In this document: one piece after another, positions 30,919 through 38,031 of the stretch | How positions within the stretch are numbered: the first letter of the stretch is position 1 | Layout of the letters: the number at the start of each line of letters is the position of its first letter | Origin: Bacteroidales bacterium | Lineage (GTDB): Bacteria > Bacteroidota > Bacteroidia > Bacteroidales > UBA932 | DNA: 49,043 nt | Assembly (NCBI GenBank): GCA_017429765.1 | Contig: JAFROJ010000033.1 | Coordinates: 1-49,043 of the forward strand | Direction: 5' to 3' | Translations under genes and position numbers: made by a program | Notes under the pieces: generated by a model | Told to the model about the DNA's origin: nothing | Databases searched by the model: none | The model's input: the letters and a program-made list of their open reading frames with translations, nothing else

Positions 30919-32379
30919 ATGACAATCAAAGATCTAGAGCCAAAGGCCGTTTGGGAGAATTTCTATGGCCTGACAAGGGTTCCCCGCCCTTCAAAGCACG
31001 AGGGAAAAGTCCAGGAATACCTGCTCCAGTGGGGCAAGGACCATGGTGTTGACGTCAAGCGCGACGACACCGGCAACATCATATTCACAGCCCCCGCCAC
31101 TCCCGGGTTCGAGAACCGCAAGGGCGTCATCATGCAGGCCCACATGGACATGGTTCCCCAGAAGACCGCTGAGACCAAGCACGACTTCCTGACCGATCCC
31201 ATCGAGACCGAGATAAAAGGGGAGTGGGTGGCCGCCAAGGGTACCACCCTCGGAGCGGACAACGGAATCGGGGTCGCCCTCGCCCTGTCCGTCCTTCAGG
31301 ACAAGACCCTCAAGCACTGCCCGCTGGAGGCCCTCATCACCTATGACGAGGAGACCGGCATGACCGGAGCCAACGCCCTAAAGCCCGGCGTCCTGAAGGG
31401 TGACATCCTCTTGAACCTCGACTCCGAGGAGGAGGGTGAGCTCTGCACCGGATGCGCCGGAGGAATCGACGGCAGCGCCGACTTCAGGTACAGGACCTAT
31501 AAGACCCCCGAGGGATATGTCTGCTACAAGATCACGGTCAAGGGTCTCAAGGGAGGCCACTCCGGAATGGATATCTCCCTGTTCAGGGGTAACGCCAACA
31601 AGGCCGTCTGCCGTATCCTCAAGGCTGTCATTGACGAGTTCCCCGGCGTGAAGGTCGCCGGCATCACCGGAGGATCACTGCGCAACGCCATCCCCTTCGA
31701 GGCCGAGGCTGTCATTCTCATCCCCTCCGCCGAGTCCCGCAAGGTCAAGGCCCTGGTCGGGAAGACGTTCGCCGACTGCCAGTTCGAGTTCCAATATTCA
31801 GATCCCGAGATGGTCATGTTCTACGACAAGGTCGCGAAGGTCGCTCCCCGTTACATCAGCCCGAAGGTCATCGTGAGCGCCCTCAAGGCCATCCTGGCCT
31901 GCCCTCACGGCGTGCGCAGGATGAGCGACACCATCCCCGGTCTGACCGAGACTTCCACGAATATGGCCATCATCCGCGCGGAGAAGGGACACCTGACCGT
32001 CCACTCGCTCACCAGGAGCTCCATCGACGCCGCCAAGATGTTCCTCGCCGACCAGATCCGCTACGTCTTTGAGCTAGCCGGCGCTGAATATTCACTCTCA
32101 GGAGCCTACAGCGGCTGGACCCCGAAGCTCGGCACGCCGATGATCAAGGTCCTCGAGGACACCTACAAGAAACTCTTCGGGAAGGACCTGAAGATCACCG
32201 CCACCCACGGAGGCCTCGAGTGCGCCATCATGGGAGCCAAGTATCCCAACTGGGAGATGGTCTCGATAGGACCCACCATCGTGCACCCGCACTCCCCGGA
32301 CGAGAGGGTGAAGATCGACACGGTCGCCCAGACCTGGGAGTACCTCAAGGCGGTCCTTGAGGCGGTCCCGGAGAAGTAG
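30919..32379 (+). CDS. pepD: Aminoacyl-histidine dipeptidase (PepD)
   Basis: 486-aa M20-family dinuclear zinc dipeptidase (PepD is about 485 aa in E. coli), which cleaves Xaa-His and other dipeptides in the cytoplasm. Metal ligands are visible: MQAHMDMVPQ (His and Asp), LGADNGIGVALAL (bridging Asp), YDEETGMTGA (catalytic Glu and ligand Glu), and LNLDSEEEGELCTGCAGG. The lid and dimerisation region follows with GGHSGMDISLFRGNANK, and TATHGGLECAI…GPTIVHPHSPDERV closes the domain with the last His ligand. It starts 12 nt after the DUF4831 stop. Confidence 0.96.
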   Translation: MTIKDLEPKAVWENFYGLTRVPRPSKHEGKVQEYLLQWGKDHGVDVKRDDTGNIIFTAPATPGFENRKGVIMQAHMDMVPQKTAETKHDFLTDPIETEIKGEWVAAKGTTLGADNGIGVALALSVLQDKTLKHCPLEALITYDEETGMTGANALKPGVLKGDILLNLDSEEEGELCTGCAGGIDGSADFRYRTYKTPEGYVCYKITVKGLKGGHSGMDISLFRGNANKAVCRILKAVIDEFPGVKVAGITGGSLRNAIPFEAEAVILIPSAESRKVKALVGKTFADCQFEFQYSDPEMVMFYDKVAKVAPRYISPKVIVSALKAILACPHGVRRMSDTIPGLTETSTNMAIIRAEKGHLTVHSLTRSSIDAAKMFLADQIRYVFELAGAEYSLSGAYSGWTPKLGTPMIKVLEDTYKKLFGKDLKITATHGGLECAIMGAKYPNWEMVSIGPTIVHPHSPDERVKIDTVAQTWEYLKAVLEAVPEK

Positions 32380-32408
32380 AATCTTTTTGCGAAGTCACGA
32401 TTTTTGAC

Positions 32409-32457
32409 TATATTTGCAGTCCTTTGGGTTGGCATACGTTCCCCGAAGGACTGCAAA
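32409..32457 (+). promoter_or_regulatory. rpsF promoter and leader hairpin (candidate S6:S18 autoregulatory leader)
   Basis: TATATTTG (32409-32416) is the -7 box. TTTGCAGTCCTTTGGG (32413-32428) pairs with CCCGAAGGACTGCAAA (32442-32457): 16 bp with one G-U pair, across a 13-nt loop. Transcription should start near 32421-32424, so only the inner part (CCTTTGGG/CCCGAAGG) is in the RNA. The leader is over 60 nt. A control by S6:S18 binding is known for other rpsF leaders; here it is inferred from position. Confidence 0.5.
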
Positions 32458-32485
32458 TTATTTATTATCAAAACCTTACAACAAA

Positions 32486-32923
32486 ATGTTAAAACAGTAC
32501 GAGACCGTTTTCATCGCTACTCCCGTTTTGTCTGAACAACAGATGAAGGAAGCGGTTGCCAAGTACACCAAGCTGATCGCCGACAACGGTGGCGAGGTTG
32601 TGTACGAGGAAGACTGGGGCCTCCGTCAGCTGGCTTATCCGATCCAGCACAAGACCTCCGGCTTCTATTATCTTATCCAGTTCCAGGCCGATCCCACTTT
32701 CGTGGAGATTCTGGAGACCCAGTATTTCCGTGACGAGAGGATCATCAGGTTCCTGACCGTGGCTCTTGACAAGGACGCCGTCGAATACGCCGAGCGCCGT
32801 CGCCAGAACAGGAATAAGGCCGCCCAGGCCCCTGCCGCCGAGCCCGTCTCTGAGCCTGCCCCCGCTCCCGTAGAGGAGGCCGTCGAGCCTGCCGAGGAGA
32901 ACAATGAAGAGAACAACGCTTAA
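32486..32923 (+). CDS. rpsF: 30S ribosomal protein S6
   Basis: 145-aa S6 with core MLKQYETVFIATPVLSEQQMKEAV…WGLRQLAYPIQHKTSGFYYLIQF…FRDERIIRFLTVALDKDAVEYAERRR, followed by an acidic Ala/Pro/Glu-rich tail (AAQAPAAEPVSEPAPAPVEEAVEPAEENNEENNA, about 35 residues) beyond the usual fold. S6 pairs with S18 on the 30S platform. The start at 32486 is chosen because it gives the family N terminus MLKQYET; the longer frame begins inside the leader hairpin. First gene of rpsF-rpsR-rplI. Confidence 0.98.
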   Translation: MLKQYETVFIATPVLSEQQMKEAVAKYTKLIADNGGEVVYEEDWGLRQLAYPIQHKTSGFYYLIQFQADPTFVEILETQYFRDERIIRFLTVALDKDAVEYAERRRQNRNKAAQAPAAEPVSEPAPAPVEEAVEPAEENNEENNA

Positions 32924-32941
32924 TACAAGGAGGAAAACACT

Positions 32942-33220
32942 ATGGCACAGAATGACACCCAGAACGCTGGAATCCGCTATCTGAACCCTCCGACAGTCGA
33001 GGTCAGGAAGAAGAAATACTGCCGCTTCAAGAAGGCTGGTATCAAGTATGTTGACTACAAGGACCCTGAGTTCCTCAAGAAGTTCCTCAACGAGCAGGGT
33101 AAGATTCTTCCCCGCCGTATCACCGGCACTTCCCTCAAGTTCCAGAGAAAGGTCGCCAAGGCCGTCAAGAGGGCCCGTTCCCTCGCTCTGCTTCCGTATG
33201 TCACTGACCTTCTTAAATAA
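32942..33220 (+). CDS. rpsR: 30S ribosomal protein S18
   Basis: 92-aa S18: [67 protein letters not shown] is the canonical core. A strong ribosome-binding site (AAGGAGGAAAACACT) precedes the ATG. Lies 18 nt after rpsF and 15 nt before rplI, the standard order. Confidence 0.99.
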   Translation: MAQNDTQNAGIRYLNPPTVEVRKKKYCRFKKAGIKYVDYKDPEFLKKFLNEQGKILPRRITGTSLKFQRKVAKAVKRARSLALLPYVTDLLK

Positions 33221-33235
33221 TAGGAGAGCGCGATC

Positions 33236-33682
33236 ATGAAGATTATATTGAAGAAAGAAGTCACCAATCTCGGCGAGGCCGGTGATGTGGTGGAGGTCAA
33301 GGGTGGTTACGCTCAGAATTACCTGATCCCTCAGGGTTTCGCCACTGTCGCGACTCCCTCTGCTCTTAAGCAGCTCGAGGAGACCAAGCGTCAGAGGGCT
33401 CACAAGGAGGCTAAGCTTGTCGCCGACGCCGAGGCTCTCGCCGCTAAGATCGAGGCCGCCGAGGTGAAGGTCGCTGTCAAGGTCAGCGAGAGCGGCAAGA
33501 TCTATGGCTCGGTCACTAACGGTCACATTGAGGACGCCCTCAAGGCTCTCGGGATTGAGGTCGACAAGAAGAACATCACTATCCCCGAGGACATCAAGGC
33601 TCTGGGAGAGTACGAGGGTACTGTCAAGTGCTACAAGGCTGTCAAGGCCGCCCTCAAGTTCATCGTCGAGGCCGAGGCGTAA
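33236..33682 (+). CDS. rplI: 50S ribosomal protein L9
   Basis: 148-aa L9: the N-terminal domain MKIILKKEVTNLGEAGDVVEVKGGYAQNYLIPQGFA, a long charged helix (KQLEETKRQRAHKEAKLVADAEALAAKIEAAEV) and the C-terminal VKVSESGKIYGSVTNGHIEDALKALGIEVDKKNITIPEDIKALGEYEGTVK domain are all present. Length is normal. Last gene of rpsF-rpsR-rplI. Confidence 0.99.
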   Translation: MKIILKKEVTNLGEAGDVVEVKGGYAQNYLIPQGFATVATPSALKQLEETKRQRAHKEAKLVADAEALAAKIEAAEVKVAVKVSESGKIYGSVTNGHIEDALKALGIEVDKKNITIPEDIKALGEYEGTVKCYKAVKAALKFIVEAEA

Positions 33683-33750
33683 GAGATCCTTTCGCCTTAC
33701 GCCTTTCGCCCTACGCCTTCCGTCGGGCCTTTGGCTCAGGCTTTTGGAAT

Positions 33751-33785
33751 ATTTTCCCCTGCCGTCATGGTGGGGGAAGATTTTT
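33751..33785 (+). terminator. Candidate terminator of rpsF-rpsR-rplI
   Basis: ATTTTCCCC (33751-33759) pairs with GGGGAAGAT (33773-33781, one G-T pair), followed by TTTTT. It lies about 70 bp past the rplI stop; just upstream is a duplicated 14-nt stretch (TTTCGCCTTACGCC / TTTCGCCCTACGCC). Confidence 0.5.
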
Positions 33786-33851
33786 ATGTCCCGACAGATT
33801 GCCCCTGAGTCCGCGGCTTAGGGGCCGGCCCTTGGCTGGCTTAGGGGCCGG

Positions 33852-33878
33852 AGATTCTTCGCTTCGCTCAGAATGACA
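33852..33878. repeat. Dispersed repeat (AGATTCTTCGC...TCAGAATGACA family)
   Basis: A further copy of the element at 4812-4837, in inverse orientation (AGATTCTTCGC ... GCTCAGAATGACA). Just before it, GGCTTAGGGGCCGG occurs twice (about 33819-33854), part of a GC-rich repeat mosaic. Confidence 0.6.
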
Positions 33879-33889
33879 GGCTGGCTCAG

Positions 33890-34112
33890 GGATGTGCTGC
33901 CACAGGTGAGACTTTTCATGTCCCACCAGCGGCATCTCAGCCAGGTTTTCGCCGCAGGTGAAACTCGTTTTCTCCCATCTGTCGCACATAGCGGTTGTGG
34001 CCGGTCCAGGTGCGACGTGGTTGGTTCCACCTGTGCTGTTTTGCCTGTGTTTTCGGCGCGGGTGCGACATGGATTGTTCCACCTGAGCCGTTTTGGGGGA
34101 TCGTTATATATC
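33890..34112 (-). repeat. 52-bp tandem repeat array 3 (four diverged copies, inverted)
   Basis: GGTG recurs at 33905, 33957, 34009 and 34061, exactly 52 bp apart. On the minus strand the units read CAGGTGGAAC...CATGTCGC...GCGCCGAAAA, the same order as arrays 1 and 2, so this is the same repeat family in the opposite orientation, with more divergence. CAGGTG/CACCTG can pair in one copy perfectly and in others with one mismatch. No transposase is beside it. Confidence 0.75.
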
Positions 34113-34115
34113 ATA

Positions 34116-34215
34116 GGTGGCTCTTCGGGCAGGATTTCGCCGGATTTATGTCCGGAGCGTTTCCGTTGGTGGCTCTTCGGGCAGGAATATGCCGTATTTA
34201 TGCCCGCCACGGCCC
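34116..34215. repeat. Duplicated 52-bp unit of a different sequence
   Basis: GGTGGCTCTTCGGGCAGGA occurs at 34116 and again at 34168, 52 bp apart, with the following bases similar (CGCCGgatttATG / GCCGtatttATG). The period equals that of the neighbouring array, but the sequence is not clearly related. Confidence 0.5.
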
Positions 34216-34277
34216 TTCGACCGTTCGCCACGGCCCTTCGACCGGCTCAGGGACCGTAAATGGAGGCTCAGGGACCG
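34205..34277 (-). repeat. Dispersed short repeats (GGCCCTTCGACCGGCTCAGGG family)
   Basis: CCACGGCCCTTCGACCG occurs twice in tandem at about 34208 and 34229, then GGCTCAGGGACCG at about 34245 and 34264. On the minus strand these are copies of the GAGCCTGTCGAAGGGC core found in uup and at about 34504. Non-coding here. Confidence 0.6.
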
Positions 34278-34303
34278 GGAAAGGTTCGGGTCCGGAAAAG
34301 TGC

Positions 34304-34561
34304 TCAGGCCTTGCCCTTGAAAAGATAATATTCGTGCACGAGGCTGCGGTAGCCGAGGCGCTTGAGGGTGGAGTAGCGGACGCGGTAGTTGGCCTTGGAG
34401 TGCTTGCCGGTGGAGAGGAAGCGGAGGTTCTGCTGGAGGTAGTTGTCGAGCTCCCGCAGGCCCTCCACGCTGTTGATGAGAGGGAAAAACCACCCTGTCC
34501 CTGAGCCTGTCGAAGGGCCGGCCCGGCGGACGCCAGAGATGGTTACGTCCATTTCAGTCAT
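34304..34561 (-). CDS. Small ORF resembling a reverse transcriptase C-terminal tail (possible remnant)
   Basis: 85-aa frame. Residues 25-85 (LINSVEGLRELDNYLQQNLRFLSTGKHSKANYRVRYSTLKRLGYRSLVHEYYLFKGKA) look like the basic C-terminal end of reverse-transcriptase-type proteins, not like random sequence, but I cannot assign the family with certainty. Residues 14-23 (AGPSTGSGTG) are encoded by a copy of the dispersed repeat (about 34496-34523), so the N terminus is probably repeat-derived. The segment lacks the RT catalytic region and there is a stop upstream of its ATG. It may be a decayed gene rather than a functional one. Confidence 0.45.
   Translation of the reverse strand: MTEMDVTISGVRRAGPSTGSGTGWFFPLINSVEGLRELDNYLQQNLRFLSTGKHSKANYRVRYSTLKRLGYRSLVHEYYLFKGKA
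34496..34523 (-). repeat. Dispersed short repeat (GAGCCTGTCGAAGGGC core)
   Basis: On the plus strand GTCCCTGAGCCTGTCGAAGG reads through the small ORF at 34304-34561; the core GAGCCTGTCGAAGGGC is at about 34503-34518. It is the cleanest copy in the window and encodes GPSTGSG in the ORF frame. Confidence 0.65.
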
Positions 34562-34635
34562 CGCTTATCTAGTGTGCACGACTTCCTCGAATGCGCCTCG
34601 GCTTTGCAATGAAGTGACTGTACTGTTATTCGTCT

Positions 34636-35676
34636 TTAGTCATCATCCATTTTACTATGCGCTTCTATAATGCGGAGCGCCTCTCTCTCCAATGATTGCT
34701 GACTCGGCAGGAACAGTTGGTAACGGCTCACGAATAGTTTGTTCGTAATTCCTTCCAAAGCATATTTCACTGTCAACCGATCTTTATCAGTTCCTAATAC
34801 TATTCCGAATGGATCGCTATCACCATCTGTACATACCTCATGCTTGAAGAAGTCGATGTACAGATTCATCTGGCCTATGTCTTGGTGATCCGCCTTGCCT
34901 TTCTTTAAATCTATCAAGCAATATGTCTTAAGGATCACATTATAAAAGACCAAGTCTACATAGAAATGCCTTCCCTCCAGGGATATCCTATACTGGCGTC
35001 CGACAAATGCGAATCCTTTGCCCAATTCCAGCATGAACCTGCTCAAATTATCTGCCAGGGCATCCTCAAGGCTTTTCTCTGACCATATAGGATCCTCTGG
35101 CAGGCCAGTGAATTCCAAAACATACGGATCATGGATGATGTCTTCAGGAGATTGTATCTCGACACCCTTTCGAGCGATTCTAAGAACCTCTTTCTTGTCT
35201 TTTGATAAGGATAACCTTTGATAAAGCATACTCCGGATCTGTCGCTTCAATTCCCTTACACTCCATCGCTGGCTTTCACATTCTTTTGTATAGAAGCCTA
35301 TCTCTAGCGGGTCGTCAAGCTTTAGAATCTCGTAATAATGGCTCCAACTTAATTTGCGGGACACTGTCCCGCATTTTGGGAACACCAGATAGAACCTCTT
35401 AATATACTGTAAGTTAGTTCTCCCAAATCCTTTTCCAAATCGAATCGTCAGGTCCTCTGACAGACGGTTTAGGAGATTGGCTCCATACTCGGCACGGTCA
35501 TCTCCTTTCTGTTCATACTCTACAATGTACCTACCAATCTCCCAATACGTTCGTGTAAGCGTAGTGTTGATGGCAGTAGCTACTCTGGCTCTGGCTTCCA
35601 TAAGCAAAGAACCAATACTCTCGACCAATTCTCCATACTGAGAAGTTGCATGATCACTTACCACTTTCATAATCAT
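34636..35676 (-). CDS. DUF1016 (YhcG-type) PD-(D/E)xK nuclease-domain protein
   Basis: 346-aa protein of the YhcG/DUF1016 family. N-terminal region (about 15-165) with TYWEIGRYIVEYEQKGDDRAEYGANLLNRLSEDLTIRFGKGFGRTNLQYIKRFYLVFP and LSWSHYYEILKLDDPLEIGFYTKECESQRWSVRELKRQI; C-terminal nuclease-like domain with FVGRQYRISLEGRHFYVDLVFYNVILKTYCLIDLKKGKADHQDIGQMNLYIDFF, in which Asp of YVDLVFY and the DLKKGK core suggest the PD-(D/E)xK site. Members turn up near restriction and mobile genes; the function is unknown. The gene is clearly more AT-rich than its neighbours and has no GAATAT hexamer, which points to recent transfer. Confidence 0.9.
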   Translation of the reverse strand: MIMKVVSDHATSQYGELVESIGSLLMEARARVATAINTTLTRTYWEIGRYIVEYEQKGDDRAEYGANLLNRLSEDLTIRFGKGFGRTNLQYIKRFYLVFPKCGTVSRKLSWSHYYEILKLDDPLEIGFYTKECESQRWSVRELKRQIRSMLYQRLSLSKDKKEVLRIARKGVEIQSPEDIIHDPYVLEFTGLPEDPIWSEKSLEDALADNLSRFMLELGKGFAFVGRQYRISLEGRHFYVDLVFYNVILKTYCLIDLKKGKADHQDIGQMNLYIDFFKHEVCTDGDSDPFGIVLGTDKDRLTVKYALEGITNKLFVSRYQLFLPSQQSLEREALRIIEAHSKMDDD

Positions 35677-35689
35677 TTAGTGTTAGTTA

Positions 35690-35737
35690 ATATAAAAACG
35701 CACCGCGACATAGGTACGATCTCCCATATCGCGGTGC
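35690..35737 (-). terminator. Terminator of the parE-acyltransferase-acyl-CoA ligase operon
   Basis: GCACCGCGA (35700-35708) pairs with TCGCGGTGC (35729-35737), with further pairing inside (ATAGG/CCCAT). On the minus strand it is followed by CGTTTTTATA. It lies between the ligase stop and the DUF1016 start, 14 nt upstream of the DUF1016 ATG, so the T run may also be part of the DUF1016 promoter. Confidence 0.75.
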
Positions 35738-35785
35738 AGTCTCTGCGTACTGCGGCAGTCAGTATTGCTTAATAAAGATAGTCAG

Positions 35786-37450
35786 TTACTTCTCGTCGTC
35801 GGGCTTGAAGAATTTGTACTTGAAGCGGCGGATCTTCTGGGTGGCGGTCTTCTCGAAGTCCTCCTTCATCACGTCGACCTCGCCGATGTTCGACTGCTTG
35901 CCGACACGCTTGTTGACATATTCCATGACCGACTTCTTAAGCGACTCGATGTTCTCGAAGAGCTTCTCCTCCTTCTCGATGACGTTCCAGTCGATGACGT
36001 CCTCGTCGAACTTCACCAGCGCCACCAGTTTCCCGTCACGCTCAATGACGAGGGACTCGTTGACCCCGCGCATGTTGTTGATCACCTGCTCGATCTCCTC
36101 GGGATAGATGTTCTCGCCAGACGGGCCCACGATCATGTTCCCGAGGCGCCCCTTGATGTAATAGCGCCCCTTGGAGTCCATGCAGGCCAGGTCGTTGGTG
36201 CGGAACCAGCCGTCGTCCGTCAGGGCGGCGCGGGTGCGCTCCGGGTCGCGGTAATAGCCGAGCATGACGTTGTCGCCCTTCGCCACGATCTCGCCCTCCC
36301 CGGTGGCCGGATCGACATTCTGGAGCCTCACCTCGACATTGTAGGCCGGCACCCCGATGGAACCGACGGCCGTCTTCCCGACGCACGCGTTTGTGATCAG
36401 CGGGGCGGTCTCGGTGAGTCCGTAGCCGATGGCGTAGGGGAAGCGGGCCTTGAGAAGGAACTCCTCCACGGTAGGGTCGAGCTTTGAGCCGCCGATCCCG
36501 AAAAACTTCAGCTTGCCGCCGAAAGCATTGTAGACCTTCCGCCCCACAAGGAAATAGAGCAGCCAGGGAGCCTTCCGTCTCATCCAGGACAGGGTGCGGC
36601 TCTTCTCGATGGTGGGAGACACGCTGTTGCGATAGATTTTCTCGATGATCAGCGGCACCGAACACATGATCGTGGGACGGACCTTCTTCATCGCACCCAT
36701 CAGGATCGACGGTGTCGGGGGTTTCTTAATATAGTACACGCAGCCTCCCACGAACAGGGGATAGAGGACGCTGAAAGCCATCTCGTAGGTGTGGGACATC
36801 GGGAGGATCGAGAGCCAGCGGTCCCTCTTCCCGGCCGGCTGGGCGTGATAGGCGGCGATGATGTTCTGGCAGAAGTTGCGGTGGCTGAGCATTACCCCCT
36901 TGGCGTTGCCGGAAGTTCCTGACGTGTAGATGATTGAGGCGAGGTCATCAGCCTGGGGCTCGGAGGATCGGCCCTCGCAGGTGAAAGCGTTGTCGTCCTT
37001 CTTGATGAACTCGAAGGTCTCGATGTCAATCACGAGGGTGAGCCTGTCACGGACCTCGTCCGAGATTATCTTCAGGAGCCTCTTTGACACGAATATGGCC
37101 TTGCACTCGGAGTGGGTGAGAATATTCGTGACCTCGCTCTCGGAGGAGTCCGGGAGAATCGGCACCGTGACCCTGCCGAAGGGAACACAAGAGAACATCG
37201 CCACAGTCCAGTTGGGCATGTTGTTGGACAGGATGCCCACCTTGTCCCCGGCGCTGATCCCGAAGCGGTTGAAACGCTGGGAAAGCTCCAGGCACTTGTG
37301 CTTGAAAGACTCGTAGGTGTATTCCTGACCGCCGTCCACGAAGCGGGACAGAGGTCTGCCACCGTAGGTGTCGGTCGCCATCTCGAAGAGTTTCGAGAGG
37401 GTGGTCACATAATTTTCCTTGCTCTGTCTGAATGGGTTACGGATCGCCAT
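35786..37450 (-). CDS. Long-chain fatty-acid-CoA ligase-like AMP-binding protein
   Basis: 554-aa ANL-superfamily adenylating enzyme that would activate a fatty acid with ATP and CoA. The P-loop-like SIIYTSGTSGNAKGVMLSHRNF is intact, with YALGYGLTE-type IGYGLTETAPLITNAC, TNDLACMDSKGRYYIKGRLGNMIVGPSGENIYPEEIE (hinge) and the C-terminal Lys region (EDFEKTATQKIRRFKYKF). Length is about 50 residues below the largest family members. ATG 37450 gives MAIRNPF; another ATG lies 5 nt upstream in a different frame. It follows the PlsC-like gene by 10 nt, and terminates at 35690-35737. Confidence 0.93.
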   Translation of the reverse strand: MAIRNPFRQSKENYVTTLSKLFEMATDTYGGRPLSRFVDGGQEYTYESFKHKCLELSQRFNRFGISAGDKVGILSNNMPNWTVAMFSCVPFGRVTVPILPDSSESEVTNILTHSECKAIFVSKRLLKIISDEVRDRLTLVIDIETFEFIKKDDNAFTCEGRSSEPQADDLASIIYTSGTSGNAKGVMLSHRNFCQNIIAAYHAQPAGKRDRWLSILPMSHTYEMAFSVLYPLFVGGCVYYIKKPPTPSILMGAMKKVRPTIMCSVPLIIEKIYRNSVSPTIEKSRTLSWMRRKAPWLLYFLVGRKVYNAFGGKLKFFGIGGSKLDPTVEEFLLKARFPYAIGYGLTETAPLITNACVGKTAVGSIGVPAYNVEVRLQNVDPATGEGEIVAKGDNVMLGYYRDPERTRAALTDDGWFRTNDLACMDSKGRYYIKGRLGNMIVGPSGENIYPEEIEQVINNMRGVNESLVIERDGKLVALVKFDEDVIDWNVIEKEEKLFENIESLKKSVMEYVNKRVGKQSNIGEVDVMKEDFEKTATQKIRRFKYKFFKPDDEK

Positions 37451-37460
37451 CGCATTTGGG

Positions 37461-38021
37461 TTAATGAGTGATGTAGCCTTCGGGATGCTTTCCTTGCAGA
37501 CGCATTTCCTCGTAGATCGCCTGGATGCGCTCTGTGTCGGCCCGGGCGTCGTCAGTCAGTTCCACCTTCTCGCCGGCGCCGATCCTCTTGGTGCCCCAGT
37601 CGAAGAAGCCCATGTAGACAGGGCAGCCCACCGCCTTGGCGATGAGGTGGTAGCCGGTCTTCCATCTCTTGACGGGCTTTCTGGTGCCCTCCGGGGCGAT
37701 GGCCAGGATGAAGGTCTCCTCTCCCTCCATCTGGTCGATGAGACTCTTGACCATCGAGGTGGCGTTTGTCCTGTCCACGGGGACAGCCCCCATCCGCTTG
37801 AGCAGCGGGCCGATGGGCCAGAAGAAGAACTCCTTCTTGATCATGACCTTGGCCTTCTGGGCGTCGAACTGGGTGTAGAAAAGGTAGGAGACAATGAAAT
37901 CTTTGGCGGAGGTGTGCGGCACACCGAGAATGACAGCTTTATTCTCCGGGACCGGACCGCCTACAGTGGTCCATCCCATCTTCCTCAGCGCCCATCCGCA
38001 GAATCTGGCCCAACGAGACAT
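37461..38021 (-). CDS. PlsC-like lysophospholipid acyltransferase
   Basis: 186-aa acyltransferase of the PlsC/LPLAT fold. NKAVILGVPHTSAKDFIVSY has the catalytic HxxxxD (H-TSAK-D), MIKKEFFFWPIGPLLKRMGAVPVDR is motif II/III and ILAIAPEGTRK is the substrate-binding EGTR motif. It is short compared with PlsC but complete. The substrate is likely a lysophospholipid or glycerol-phosphate ester at the membrane. It lies between parE and the acyl-CoA ligase, both with about 10 nt gaps, and is probably translated from the same mRNA. Confidence 0.92.
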   Translation of the reverse strand: MSRWARFCGWALRKMGWTTVGGPVPENKAVILGVPHTSAKDFIVSYLFYTQFDAQKAKVMIKKEFFFWPIGPLLKRMGAVPVDRTNATSMVKSLIDQMEGEETFILAIAPEGTRKPVKRWKTGYHLIAKAVGCPVYMGFFDWGTKRIGAGEKVELTDDARADTERIQAIYEEMRLQGKHPEGYITH

Positions 38022-38031
38022 GGCTTGAATA

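Noticed and set aside
33890-34561. Diversity-generating retroelement (template and variable repeat with RT)
   Set aside because: The small ORF lacks an RT catalytic region, and no adenine-biased repeat pair or target gene is visible.
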